Shown here: one piece after another, positions 17,110 to 26,061 of the stretch | Layout of the letters: each line of letters opens with the position of its first letter | How positions within the stretch are numbered: position 1 is the first letter of the stretch | Source of the DNA: Pseudomonadota bacterium | Lineage (GTDB): Bacteria; Pseudomonadota; Gammaproteobacteria; Steroidobacterales; Steroidobacteraceae | DNA: 64,000 nt | Direction of reading: 5' to 3' | Assembly: GCA_023423935.1 (NCBI GenBank) | Contig: JAFAEQ010000033.1 | Location: 167,255-231,254, forward strand | Notes under the pieces: model-generated | Databases searched by the model: none | Told to the model about the DNA's origin: nothing | What the model saw: only the letters and a program-made list of their open reading frames with translations | Position numbers and translations under genes: made by a program

Positions 17110-18984
17110 ATGCAGCGCCGGCAGCCCGACCCGTCTCTCAGCACGGTCCACTCCGCTGCCGGCTCTCATCCGGATTGTGTAGAGGTCGTGATTCTCAGCG
17201 CCGATGAGACGCTGACGGCCACGCTCCACGACTCCGCTGGAACTTCCAACGTCTTCTATCACGCACCCACTGCCGATGCGGCAGTGGAGCTGCTGGTGCG
17301 CGGGCATTGCGGCATTCTGATTGCGGATCTAGCCGTTCTGCGCAGCGAGGCCGCCTCGCTACTCGAGCGACTTCATGCTCAGTTTCCCGAGCTGATCCTG
17401 CTGGCAGCAGGTCGTCGTGAAGAGGAGAACGCAGTCGCCGGATTGATCAGCAAAGGTCAGATCTACCGCTTCCTCCACAAACCCGTCTCGCCCGCACGCG
17501 CGAGCCTGTTCATCGCGACCGCGACGCGTCGCTATCACGAAGTCGTCGCTGGCCGATCACCTGCACTCGCTTCAGTCAGACAACTCACGCGAGCTGCGAG
17601 CCGGCGCTCGATGCCACTCGGTTTGGGCATCGTCGCTGCCATCGTGTTGTTCGGTGCTGGCGCATTCATGCTGCGACCTGCGTTCAAGACAGACAAACCT
17701 GTCGCATCGAGCTCAAGCAATGAAGCTCCCGCAGCTGCGCCTGCGCAGGACAACGCACTCGATCGTTATCGGGCAGCGTTGGCCCTGCAACCTGACAACG
17801 CAGATGCCAGGGCCGGCGTCGAGGAAGTCTTGCTCCGCCTGGAAGAGCAGGTCGTTCAAGCGATTCAGACGCGCGATGCTGCGGGCGCGGCTCGTGCATT
17901 GGCCACACTTCGTCAGGCGCAGCCCAACCATCCGCAACTTGCGCCGTTGAGCGAGCAGATCGTGCAGTTGTCGCGAGCGATCGCCGTGCAGCCCGCAAAG
18001 CCTGTCGCACAAGAACCGGTCGCTTCGGCGACTCCGCCCACATCTGCCGCCGCTCCCGCCTCGACTGCGAATCTCAAGCTCGCCCGCGCACGACTGGCGT
18101 CGGGGCAATGGCTGGAGCCTGAGGGCGACAACGCACTCGCCTATCTGCGTGAAGCGCGGGCACGCAACGAAGATGCATCGCTCATGACGATCCTCGCCAC
18201 CGATCTGGGTACACGCCTGCTCGATCAGAGCCGCAGCGCCATCGATGCTGGCAACGCAGCGCAGGCACGGGCGCACTACGACAACGCCATTCGACTGGAT
18301 CGCGAGTTCGATCTGGGACTGCCGGGACTCATCGATGTCGCCCGCCAGCTGGACGAGATCACATCTGCAGAGACTAATCGTGCGGCGAACAAGCTTCGCG
18401 ACCTCGTGGCTCCGGCGATCAAATTGCGCGAGAGCGGCCAGCTGATCGCACCGGCGGGCAACAATGCCTACGAGTTGATGAAGGCGCTCGTAGCCGAGCA
18501 TTCGGACGCAGCAGAGGTTCGGGCAGAACAGCAGCGGCTGGTTTTTACGTTGCTCGATCATGCGCGCACCGCGCTGGCTGGCAACGATCTCGATCAGGCG
18601 GATGCGCTCGCGAAACGCGCGGACGATCTCGTGCCCGGGATGAGCGCCACCCAGACACTTCGTCAGCAGGTGAAAGCCGCCCTCACTCAGCGCGATGCCA
18701 TGACTGTGATCAATGCAGGGAGTCTGCGCCGGACGTTCGAAGTCCCTGCGGTCTACCCGCCCGATGCGCAGCGTCGTGCGATCCAGGGCTGGGTCGATCT
18801 CGAGTTCACGGTCGCACGCGATGGTTCGACACGAGACATCGTCGTTACGGCAGCGCAGCCTTCAAGGATCTTCGACAAGGCCGCCAGCGACGCACTGCGC
18901 CGCTGGCGATTCGAGCCGGTGATCAGGGACGGCGCGCTCGTCGAGCAGCGCGCACGCATCCGCATGCAGTTCGCGCTGCAGTAA
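17110..18984 (+). CDS. Receiver-TM-repeat-TonB fusion protein
   Basis: A 624-residue protein of unusual build. Residues about 20-145 are a receiver-like domain: phospho-acceptor Asp73 (LIADLAVL) and Lys124 (FLHKPVS) are present, but the acidic pair is reduced to SADE. A single TM helix (about 171-189, LGIVAAIVLFGAGAFML) precedes a long periplasmic part of TPR-like helical repeats, with a twice-occurring motif SGQWLEPEGDNALAYL / SGQLIAPAGNNAYELM. The C-terminal domain (about 546-624) is TonB-type: VYPPDAQRRAIQGWVDLEF and RRWRFEPVIRDG. It is the last gene of the chemosensory operon (43 nt after cheX), so cytoplasmic phospho-signalling could control a TonB-like or TonB-C scaffold function. No ExbB or ExbD genes are nearby. 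Confidence 0.85.
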   Translation: MQRRQPDPSLSTVHSAAGSHPDCVEVVILSADETLTATLHDSAGTSNVFYHAPTADAAVELLVRGHCGILIADLAVLRSEAASLLERLHAQFPELILLAAGRREEENAVAGLISKGQIYRFLHKPVSPARASLFIATATRRYHEVVAGRSPALASVRQLTRAASRRSMPLGLGIVAAIVLFGAGAFMLRPAFKTDKPVASSSSNEAPAAAPAQDNALDRYRAALALQPDNADARAGVEEVLLRLEEQVVQAIQTRDAAGAARALATLRQAQPNHPQLAPLSEQIVQLSRAIAVQPAKPVAQEPVASATPPTSAAAPASTANLKLARARLASGQWLEPEGDNALAYLREARARNEDASLMTILATDLGTRLLDQSRSAIDAGNAAQARAHYDNAIRLDREFDLGLPGLIDVARQLDEITSAETNRAANKLRDLVAPAIKLRESGQLIAPAGNNAYELMKALVAEHSDAAEVRAEQQRLVFTLLDHARTALAGNDLDQADALAKRADDLVPGMSATQTLRQQVKAALTQRDAMTVINAGSLRRTFEVPAVYPPDAQRRAIQGWVDLEFTVARDGSTRDIVVTAAQPSRIFDKAASDALRRWRFEPVIRDGALVEQRARIRMQFALQ

Positions 18985-18985
18985 C

Positions 18986-20293
18986 TCAGGCCTTCGCGAC
19001 CGTCGTCGATTCCTTGCCCGCAGGTTCGAATCGTCGGGCCAGCCACCATCCGACCAATGCCCACACGGCCGCGACCGCGGCACCCAGCATGGCCAGCGCC
19101 GCTGGACCGAACCCGATCGCTTCGAGCGCCTTGTTCACCTGAGCAGACAGTGCATCGGCACTTCGATACACGGGAACGTCGATCGTGCTCTTCGCCTTGT
19201 ACTTGCTCTCCCTGTCCAACGGGCTCCACAGCATCTCGCGGCCTGGGCGTACGAAGGCGTACTCCATCGCGCGCCGCGCGATCACCACCACCGCGAGGAC
19301 CGCGAGCGTGCCCGAGAGCGCCAGGGCCACGAAGCCGCCCACCATGATCAGTGGCACCACGGTCACCAATGCAATGACCCCGAAGCGCTGCGCGATACGA
19401 CCGGTGAGAAAGACCTGCGAGACCACCGTCAACAATTGCACGACCCAATCGAACCGTGCGAAGACACGCGTGCGATCGGTGATCTCCGGATAGTTGATCT
19501 CCACCAGCCGCAGCTGCTCGAAATAAAGCAGCGTGTTGACGATCGAGATCATCACGACGAAGAGGGCGATCCCGATGAGGTAGGGCGATCGCAGGATCAG
19601 GGTGACCCCCGCAAACATGTTGCCGCCCAAGGGACGATCTTCCGCTTTTTCGTCGGCAGAGGCGCGCTGCTGCCACAACCGAAGCAGCAACCGCTGGCAG
19701 ACGATTGCGGCTACGAACAGCGCTGCACCCATGAACAGCAGGCCGCTGTTGCCGATGGTATTCACGCTCAGATCCGACACGAGAGGCCCCAGCAGCGCGC
19801 CGGCGCTTCCGCCCGCCGCGATGAATCCGAAAAGTCGCTTGCTCTGCCCGCGATCGAACAACTCGAGCAGGAAGCTCCAGAAGATCGAGAGCAGAAACAG
19901 ATTCACCACGCTGATGAAGACGTAGAAGAATTTGCCCGCAAACAGATTGATCGTGTCACCACGTAGCGTGAAACCGATGATCGCGAGTGCCAGTGCGATT
20001 GCGCCGTAGAGCGCGGGAAGGAACACGCTGCGTCGGACACGCGCCACGATGATGCCGTACAGAGGAATGATCAGTAGCGAGGCCGCCCACGTCGCAATCC
20101 ACAGGTCTGCCGTAGCATCGCGACCGATGATCGTGCCGATCGTCTCGCGCAGGGGGCGCACCGCGAAATAGCCGGCCCACATGAAAAAGAACAACCCGAA
20201 CGCCGCGAGGACAGCCTTCGTCTCTTCCGGCTGGATGGGCGCAATTCGGCTGAGCGCTCTACCGAGCGGAGAAATCGTCACGGGCGCCTGCAT
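18986..20293 (-). CDS. ADP/ATP-translocase-like (NTP/NDP exchange family) carrier
   Basis: A 435-residue integral membrane protein with about 11-12 hydrophobic segments and no signal peptide. Features of the TlcC/NTT family include GLFFFMWAGYFAVRPLRETIG near the N terminus and the VRPGREMLWSPLDRESKYKAKSTIDVPVYRSAD loop in the C-terminal half. Characterised members exchange ATP and ADP in intracellular bacteria and plastids; free-living bacteria carry distant homologues of unknown substrate, so nucleotide transport here is not established. Start ATG 20293 has GAGG just upstream; the extra 14 residues reaching 20335 are not needed. It is convergent with the TonB fusion gene, with 1 nt between stops. 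Confidence 0.8.
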   Translation of the reverse strand: MQAPVTISPLGRALSRIAPIQPEETKAVLAAFGLFFFMWAGYFAVRPLRETIGTIIGRDATADLWIATWAASLLIIPLYGIIVARVRRSVFLPALYGAIALALAIIGFTLRGDTINLFAGKFFYVFISVVNLFLLSIFWSFLLELFDRGQSKRLFGFIAAGGSAGALLGPLVSDLSVNTIGNSGLLFMGAALFVAAIVCQRLLLRLWQQRASADEKAEDRPLGGNMFAGVTLILRSPYLIGIALFVVMISIVNTLLYFEQLRLVEINYPEITDRTRVFARFDWVVQLLTVVSQVFLTGRIAQRFGVIALVTVVPLIMVGGFVALALSGTLAVLAVVVIARRAMEYAFVRPGREMLWSPLDRESKYKAKSTIDVPVYRSADALSAQVNKALEAIGFGPAALAMLGAAVAAVWALVGWWLARRFEPAGKESTTVAKA

Positions 20294-20441
20294 ACGGTCC
20301 TCGTTCTTGTTGGTGAGGACGGATTCTAAACACATGCCTCACGGCACGCGGGACTCGTGCGATGAGTAGCCTGCGTCAGCGGGCAGATTGCCGACAGCTC
20401 CGACCAGAGCCTTCCGGTGTTATCACGCAGCCGCGTCTTCG

Positions 20442-22772
20442 TTATTCGGGAAAGCGGAACCCGTGCTGTCGCACGAGTCGCGTGCAGGCTGTCGCAAGAT
20501 GCAGATCGTATTTCACGCCTGCGCCACGGTTGATCTCCTCCACCGCAGCGTCCATGCCCAGCGCGAAGCGATGCGGCCGATTCGAAGACATCGCCTCGAC
20601 CACATCGGCGATTGCGAGGATTCGCGCTTCGAGCAGGATCTCTTCGCCCTTGAGACCGCACGGATAGCCGCTGCCATCGTAGCGCTCGTGACTTTCGAAA
20701 ATGATCTCGGCCACGGGCGCGCCGAAGTCGATGTTTGCGAGCAGCTTGCAGCCTTCCTCCACGTGCGCACGCATGAGGCTGGTTTCAGCTTCTGTGAGCA
20801 CGCCCGGCTTGGAGAGGATCGCCGCAGGGACCGCAATGTTACCGACGTCGTGCAACAGCGCCGCGACGCGCAGTGCGTGCTGACGCTCACCGTCCAATCC
20901 CGCCTCGCGACCGAGTGCCACGGCCAGCGCTGCCACGCGACGCGCGGAGCCCGCCGTGTACGGATCGTGTCGCTCGCTCATGGTGAGCAGCGCGTCGATC
21001 ATGCCCTGAATCGCCACATCGCTTCGCTGCAGGGACGCCAGCGTCTGCGCATAGGCTCGCTTGGACTGCAGCACGCGCCAGACGCCATCGGTCATCGAGG
21101 TCAACAGTTTCTGATCGTATTCGCCGTACGCCGCCTCGCGGTTGGCCACTCCGAGCACGGCCACGGTCGTATCGTCCTGCACGAGCGGAACTGCGATGAA
21201 ACGCTGCAGATCAGGCAACCCATCGACCTGAGGTTTCCAGGAAGGATCGTTGCTCGAGGTGGGTTGACGGGTTCGTACCGATTCCGCGAACAGCACGACC
21301 TTCGTCAAGGCGTGCGGCTCGCCTGCGGTCATGCTCGTGTGAGCCTTCGCGCGATCACGCCAGGCCACGAGTGAGATCGTCTTGTCGGCGGGCTGCACGA
21401 AGAACAGGTAGGCGAGCGGGCTGTCCGTCACCTCGACTGCCTGCTCCAGCAGGCGCCGCACGATCGCGGGTTCATCGAAGGAGTCGGCCTGACGGAACAG
21501 ATCGGCCGTGAACTGCAACTGACGCTGCTCGGTGCGCTGATGCGCAAGCTCACGTCGACGCTGCGAAACGTCACGAATGATCAACACTGCATCGCCGCGC
21601 GCAGTCTGCAGCTGGCCCCTGCTCACTTCCGCATCGAACAGCGAGCCGTCGCGACGCTTGTGCGCGACCTCGTAGCGCTCGGCAGATCCCGAACGCTTCT
21701 GCGACGCGCCGTCCATGCCCTGCACTTCGATGTCTGCAACCGACATCTTGAGCAAGTCTTCGCGCGTATAACCGGAAAGACGGCAATAGGCGCTGTTCGC
21801 ATCGAGGATTCTGCCCTCGCTATCGAGCACCCAGCAGCCATCGCCGAGCGCCTCGATCATGGAACGATCCGAGCTCAGCTTCTCCAGTTGCTTGCGATAC
21901 GCGCCGAGGTGCTCGGTGAGATCACACATCGACACGATCTCGGCGTTGCGACCATCGAACTCGATCGGCCGTGATGAGAGCAACCCCTCCAGCACTGAAC
22001 CGTCTTTGCGGCGATGACGCACGAGATCTGCGTGATCGGTTGCGGCGCCATCCAGGAGCGCAGCTGCCTTGAGGGAAAGAAATTCGGCGCGTGTATAGCC
22101 GTACGTTTCGAGCGCCGTGTCGTTGACGGCGATGAATCCGCCCGTCGCCTGATCGGCAATCCACATCGGCAGCGGATTGGCCTCGAAGATGCGACGGAAG
22201 CGCGCTTCACCTGCGACCAGACGCTGATTGGTGGCTTCGAGCTCGCCGATCTGGCTGCGCAGACGGGCCTGCGCCTGCTGGGCACGCTCGGTTGCCATCG
22301 CAAGCGCCTGCTGCGCGCGTTCGAGCGCATCGGGGCGCTGACCCAGAGCTTCATCGAGCTTGGGCATGCGCACAGTGGCATTCGATGAAGCCGCCGCATC
22401 GGCAACCTTGACCAGGAGCTCATCGAGCACCTTGGCGAGGGATTCCGGCTGTTCGGTGCGGGCGAGGAACCGTTGCGCGCCGAGCTCGAGCGCGAAACGC
22501 TCGTACTTGGGATCGTCGTGACGGCGCGTGTAGAAGATGAAGGGTACGGCCTGAAGCTTCTCGTCCTGCTTCCATTTGCGGCAGAGCGCGAAGCCGTCCA
22601 TGCGGGGCAAGACGATATCGGAGACGACGGCATGCGGAGGTTCGCGCCGGGCAGCATCGAGCGCTTCCAGACCGTTGCTCGCTTTGACGATGCGATGGCC
22701 GTGCGGCGCCAGCAATTTTTCGAGCGCCGCCTGCTCCGACTCGCGCTCGTATGCAACCAGAATCACACCCAT
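20442..22772 (-). CDS. REC-PAS-PAS-GAF-HD-GYP signalling protein
   Basis: A 776-residue cytoplasmic protein. It has a receiver (about 1-120; phospho-Asp in VVSDIVLPRMDG, but the acidic pair is absent and the Lys is replaced in RFLARTEQ), a coiled-coil linker (RAQQALAMATERAQQAQ), two PAS domains (about 165-285 and 290-415), a GAF domain (about 440-585) and an HD-GYP domain (about 600-776). The HD-GYP family hydrolyses c-di-GMP. Here the HDxGK motif is HDVGN and the HHExxDGxGYP motif is SHERYDGSGYP, so two conserved positions differ and activity may be altered or lost. Start ATG 22772 has AGGAG 6 nt upstream; the ORF extension to 22913 is not protein-like. Confidence 0.87.
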   Translation of the reverse strand: MGVILVAYERESEQAALEKLLAPHGHRIVKASNGLEALDAARREPPHAVVSDIVLPRMDGFALCRKWKQDEKLQAVPFIFYTRRHDDPKYERFALELGAQRFLARTEQPESLAKVLDELLVKVADAAASSNATVRMPKLDEALGQRPDALERAQQALAMATERAQQAQARLRSQIGELEATNQRLVAGEARFRRIFEANPLPMWIADQATGGFIAVNDTALETYGYTRAEFLSLKAAALLDGAATDHADLVRHRRKDGSVLEGLLSSRPIEFDGRNAEIVSMCDLTEHLGAYRKQLEKLSSDRSMIEALGDGCWVLDSEGRILDANSAYCRLSGYTREDLLKMSVADIEVQGMDGASQKRSGSAERYEVAHKRRDGSLFDAEVSRGQLQTARGDAVLIIRDVSQRRRELAHQRTEQRQLQFTADLFRQADSFDEPAIVRRLLEQAVEVTDSPLAYLFFVQPADKTISLVAWRDRAKAHTSMTAGEPHALTKVVLFAESVRTRQPTSSNDPSWKPQVDGLPDLQRFIAVPLVQDDTTVAVLGVANREAAYGEYDQKLLTSMTDGVWRVLQSKRAYAQTLASLQRSDVAIQGMIDALLTMSERHDPYTAGSARRVAALAVALGREAGLDGERQHALRVAALLHDVGNIAVPAAILSKPGVLTEAETSLMRAHVEEGCKLLANIDFGAPVAEIIFESHERYDGSGYPCGLKGEEILLEARILAIADVVEAMSSNRPHRFALGMDAAVEEINRGAGVKYDLHLATACTRLVRQHGFRFPE

Positions 22773-22983
22773 GCCGAACTCCTGCCTGGCCGCGATCAAG
22801 CGGCGCCGGCACCGGACCCCACGCCTGATACCGGCACAGAAGTATGCCCAGTAAGTACTTGATTGGCACGGTCCGCCAGTTCCGGAAGCTCGGAACAGAG
22901 ACGTAGAGCACACAAGCGCAGCCCAGGCGGAAACGTGACGGACAGCGCTGGTCGAAAGAACGCCCGACGGGCGAGCGTGCCGC

Positions 22984-23418
22984 CTACTCGAGCGTGCGAT
23001 TCACCTTCATCCAGTACTGGCCCAGCGTGGAGACCTGTTCGGTGAATTGTTTGAAATCGACCGGCTTCACGATGTAGCTGTTCGCATGCTTTTCGTAGCT
23101 GCGGATCATGTCCGACTCCTGGTCCGACGAAGACATGATGACGATCGGAATCGATCGTAGCTGGGGGTCCGCCTTGATACGCGCCAGTACATCCAGCCCG
23201 TCGATCTTCGGCATGTGCAGATCGAGCAACATCAGCCGGGGATTGCCCGCCGGACGAGTGGCGTACTCACCTTTGCGCATCAGGTAATCGAGCGCGGCTT
23301 CGCCATCCTGAACCCAAACGATATTGCGACTCACGCCGCCGAGCTGGAGCGCCCGAGTCGTGAGCTCCGCGTCTGTTGCATTGTCATCGGCCAGCAGTAC
23401 GTAACCAGAATTCAGCAT
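22984..23418 (-). CDS. Rcp1-like single-domain response regulator
   Basis: A 144-residue receiver of the phytochrome-partner (Rcp1) type: LLADDNATDAE acidic pair, WVQDGEAALDYL, phospho-Asp in LMLLDLHMPKIDG, Ser-rich switch IVIMSSSDQ, and Lys in YIVKPVDF. There is no output domain. Its start overlaps the 3' end of the oligopeptidase gene by 7 nt on the same strand, so the two are translationally linked although functions differ. The nearby REC-PAS-PAS-GAF-HD-GYP gene lies downstream on the same strand and is a plausible partner. Confidence 0.9.
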   Translation of the reverse strand: MLNSGYVLLADDNATDAELTTRALQLGGVSRNIVWVQDGEAALDYLMRKGEYATRPAGNPRLMLLDLHMPKIDGLDVLARIKADPQLRSIPIVIMSSSDQESDMIRSYEKHANSYIVKPVDFKQFTEQVSTLGQYWMKVNRTLE

Positions 23419-25586
23419 GAAACACCGGAAGAACCATGGGCCGCGGGTCCTGTGTCCCCGACCGAAGTAGTGGAAGAAATTCCCTGCTCAGGCCCGAGCC
23501 CCGGGTCGCGAGCTTCCGACCCGGAATGGGCCAGTGCAATCACGAACCCGTACTCGCGGGCAATTTCGCGTAAGTGTTCGAAGCGCCCGGACTGACCGCC
23601 GTGCCCTGCTTCCATGTTCGTATGCAGAATGACGGGGTGCGCATCGGTTTTCAGATCGCGCAGCCGCGCAACCCATTTCGCGGGCTCGTAATACTGGACC
23701 TGGCTATCCCATAGTCCCGTCGTCACCAGCAGCGGCGGATATGCCTGTGCACGCACGTTGTCGTATGGCGAGTACGACAGCATGTAGCGATAGTAGCGCT
23801 CCTCGTTCGGATTGCCCCATTCGTCGTACTCGAGGGTCGTCAGCGGAATGGACTCATCCAGCATCGTCGTCACGATATCGACGAACGGAACGTTCGCGAC
23901 CGCGCCGCCATACAGCTCCGGCGCAGTATTGATGACGGCTCCGATCAACATTCCCCCCGCACTTCCGCCCGAGGCATAGACGCGTCCTTCGCGGGTGTAG
24001 TGACGGTCGATCAGAAAGCGCGTGACGTCGATGAAGTCGTTGAACGTGTTCCACTTGTTCAGCAGGCGTCCGCCGTCGTACCAGCGCCGACCGAGCTCCT
24101 GGCCGCCGCGGATATGCGCGAGCGCGTAGACAAAACCGCGATCGAGCAAGGAGAGCCGCGCCGAGCTGAAGGCCGGATCCATCGACAGCCCGTAAGCACC
24201 GTACGCGTACTGGAACAGCGGCGCTGAGCCATCGAGCAGCGTGTCCTTGCGATACACGATCGACACCGGGATCTTTTCGCCATCGCGCGCAGGCACCCAC
24301 ACGAATTCGCTCGTATAGCGCGACGCATCGAAGTCGCCGAGGACCGGTTCGCGTTTCAGCACCACACGTTCACCGGTGACGATGTCGTACTCGATCGTCG
24401 CAGCGGGCGATGTGAGCGAGGTGTAGGTGTAGCGCAGACGCGTGCTGTCGACCTCAGGATTCGAGCCGAGATGCATCGTGTAGGCAGGATCGTCTGCAAC
24501 CAGATGCTGGGCGGGCCCGCCCCACCGCTGCACGCGGATCTTGCGCAGTCCCTCCGAACGTTCGCTCACCGCGATGAAATCGCGGAATGCTTCGAACTCA
24601 TGAATGAACACTTCGGGATCGTGCGGCACGACATCCTGCCACCGCGCAGGATCTCCGTGCGTTCCGTGCGTGCGCTCGCTCGCCGCAATTTCAGGAACGG
24701 ACACGACACGAAAGTTGGACGCCTGCCAGTTCGTGCGGACCAGGAATTGGTGATCGAGATGATCGATCTGATACTCGTGGTCTTCGACCCGCGTGGCGAA
24801 GACTCGAAATTCGAGCTTCTGATCGTCACTCGCGGCATAGCGCCATTCGGAGCTCGTCGTGCTTTCCGAGCCGATCAGCAGGAACCGCTCAGACTTGCTG
24901 CGCTCGAGTGCCAGACTGAAGCTCTCGTCGAGCTCCTCGTACACAGTGGTATCGGATTGCGCGGGCGTGCCCAGCAAGTGCCGCTTCACGCGGCGTCCGA
25001 GCAATGTGACCGGATCCTTCTCGATATACAGCAACGTACGGTTGTCGTCCGCCCAGACGATATCGCCCTCGACATTTTCGATGACATCGGCGAGCAACTC
25101 GCCCGTTACCAGATCCTTCACCCGCAGCTGATTCTGACGGCGCCCGACGACATCGACGGTGTATGCGAGCAATCGGTTGTCCGGACTGATCTCGTAGTTC
25201 GCCAGCTGGAAATACGGCAGGCCTTGCGCCATCGCATTGCAATCGAGCAGCACTTCCGCCTCGCTGCCTTCGCGATCGGCACGGCGCAGGTACACCGGAT
25301 ACTGACTGCCCGTTTCGTAACGCAGCCAGTACCAATAGCCGCGATAGCGCACCGGAACCGATGCATCGTCCTGTTTCAACCGGCCGATGATTTCCGCATA
25401 CAACGCATCCATGAGCGGTCGCACGGGCGCGAGCACCGCCTCGGCATAGCGGTTCTCCGCTTCGAGATGGGACAGCACCGCCGGATCGGTCCGGGTGTCG
25501 TCGCGCAGCCAGTAATACGGATCCTCACGTGAGCCGTGCGGGGACGTGACGACATGCGCTCGGGAGTCGGGCTTCGGGGGCTGCAC
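23412..25586 (-). CDS. ptrB: Oligopeptidase B (S9 family prolyl-oligopeptidase type)
   Basis: A 724-residue serine peptidase that cleaves short peptides after basic residues. The N-terminal part (about 1-420) is a seven-bladed propeller with EDPYYWLRDD and EISPDNRLLAY repeats. The C-terminal alpha/beta-hydrolase domain has the nucleophile in SGGSAGGML, the Asp region GLWDSQVQYYEPAKW, and His in MEAGHGGQSGR. Family features YGAYGLSMDP and AHIRGGQELGRRWYDGG are present. No signal peptide is seen, consistent with a cytosolic enzyme. The last 35 residues (ARDPGLGPEQGISSTTS...) extend past the usual end and overlap the following receiver gene. Confidence 0.93.
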   Translation of the reverse strand: MQPPKPDSRAHVVTSPHGSREDPYYWLRDDTRTDPAVLSHLEAENRYAEAVLAPVRPLMDALYAEIIGRLKQDDASVPVRYRGYWYWLRYETGSQYPVYLRRADREGSEAEVLLDCNAMAQGLPYFQLANYEISPDNRLLAYTVDVVGRRQNQLRVKDLVTGELLADVIENVEGDIVWADDNRTLLYIEKDPVTLLGRRVKRHLLGTPAQSDTTVYEELDESFSLALERSKSERFLLIGSESTTSSEWRYAASDDQKLEFRVFATRVEDHEYQIDHLDHQFLVRTNWQASNFRVVSVPEIAASERTHGTHGDPARWQDVVPHDPEVFIHEFEAFRDFIAVSERSEGLRKIRVQRWGGPAQHLVADDPAYTMHLGSNPEVDSTRLRYTYTSLTSPAATIEYDIVTGERVVLKREPVLGDFDASRYTSEFVWVPARDGEKIPVSIVYRKDTLLDGSAPLFQYAYGAYGLSMDPAFSSARLSLLDRGFVYALAHIRGGQELGRRWYDGGRLLNKWNTFNDFIDVTRFLIDRHYTREGRVYASGGSAGGMLIGAVINTAPELYGGAVANVPFVDIVTTMLDESIPLTTLEYDEWGNPNEERYYRYMLSYSPYDNVRAQAYPPLLVTTGLWDSQVQYYEPAKWVARLRDLKTDAHPVILHTNMEAGHGGQSGRFEHLREIAREYGFVIALAHSGSEARDPGLGPEQGISSTTSVGDTGPAAHGSSGVSC

Positions 25587-26061
25587 GTGTTTTTTCGCTT
25601 CTCCACCAGCAACAGGCCGGGACGCCTGCGGTTGTTATTGAATCAAGGCCGGGCCGATGCCGGTGAAGTCGGCTATATAGCCCGGCTCCTCCGTGGGCGT
25701 AAATCGTCAACTGTCCCCATTCCGATACCGTGAGATCGCCTGCATGGTGCGCGCGCACATCCTCGATAACGGCGCCCTGGCCCTCCGGGATCCGTATTGC
25801 AGGGCACGCGCCAGGACAGGAAAGCGCTGTCGTTGACCAGTGCACTGCGAACCCGGACAGCGAGTGCGATTTCTGGGGCGCAGTTCACGCGAGAATCACG
25901 AAAAAGGCAGATGCAGGTCTCAGTCACACAACTTTTCATAAGCAAGTATTGGAACCCTGCTAATCAGTCATGACCGGCAGGCGGCTGGGCCTTTGAAGTT
26001 GGACCTTTGCAGGGCGGGCCTCCGGAACGTCACAAGTTAAGAAAAACCCTCAGGAGTGGGT
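25587..26061. other. 475-nt divergent spacer, no gene recognised
   Basis: This spacer lies between ptrB (minus) and the second receiver-TonB gene (plus), so both promoters should be here. Short ORFs on both strands have no protein-like composition. The only clear signal is the ribosome binding site CAGGAG at 26051-26056, just before ATG 26062. Confidence 0.5.

Noticed and set aside
25525..25845. 106-codon minus-strand ORF before ptrB
   Set aside because: Cys/Arg/Ser-rich translation without a ribosome site; overlaps the ptrB start.
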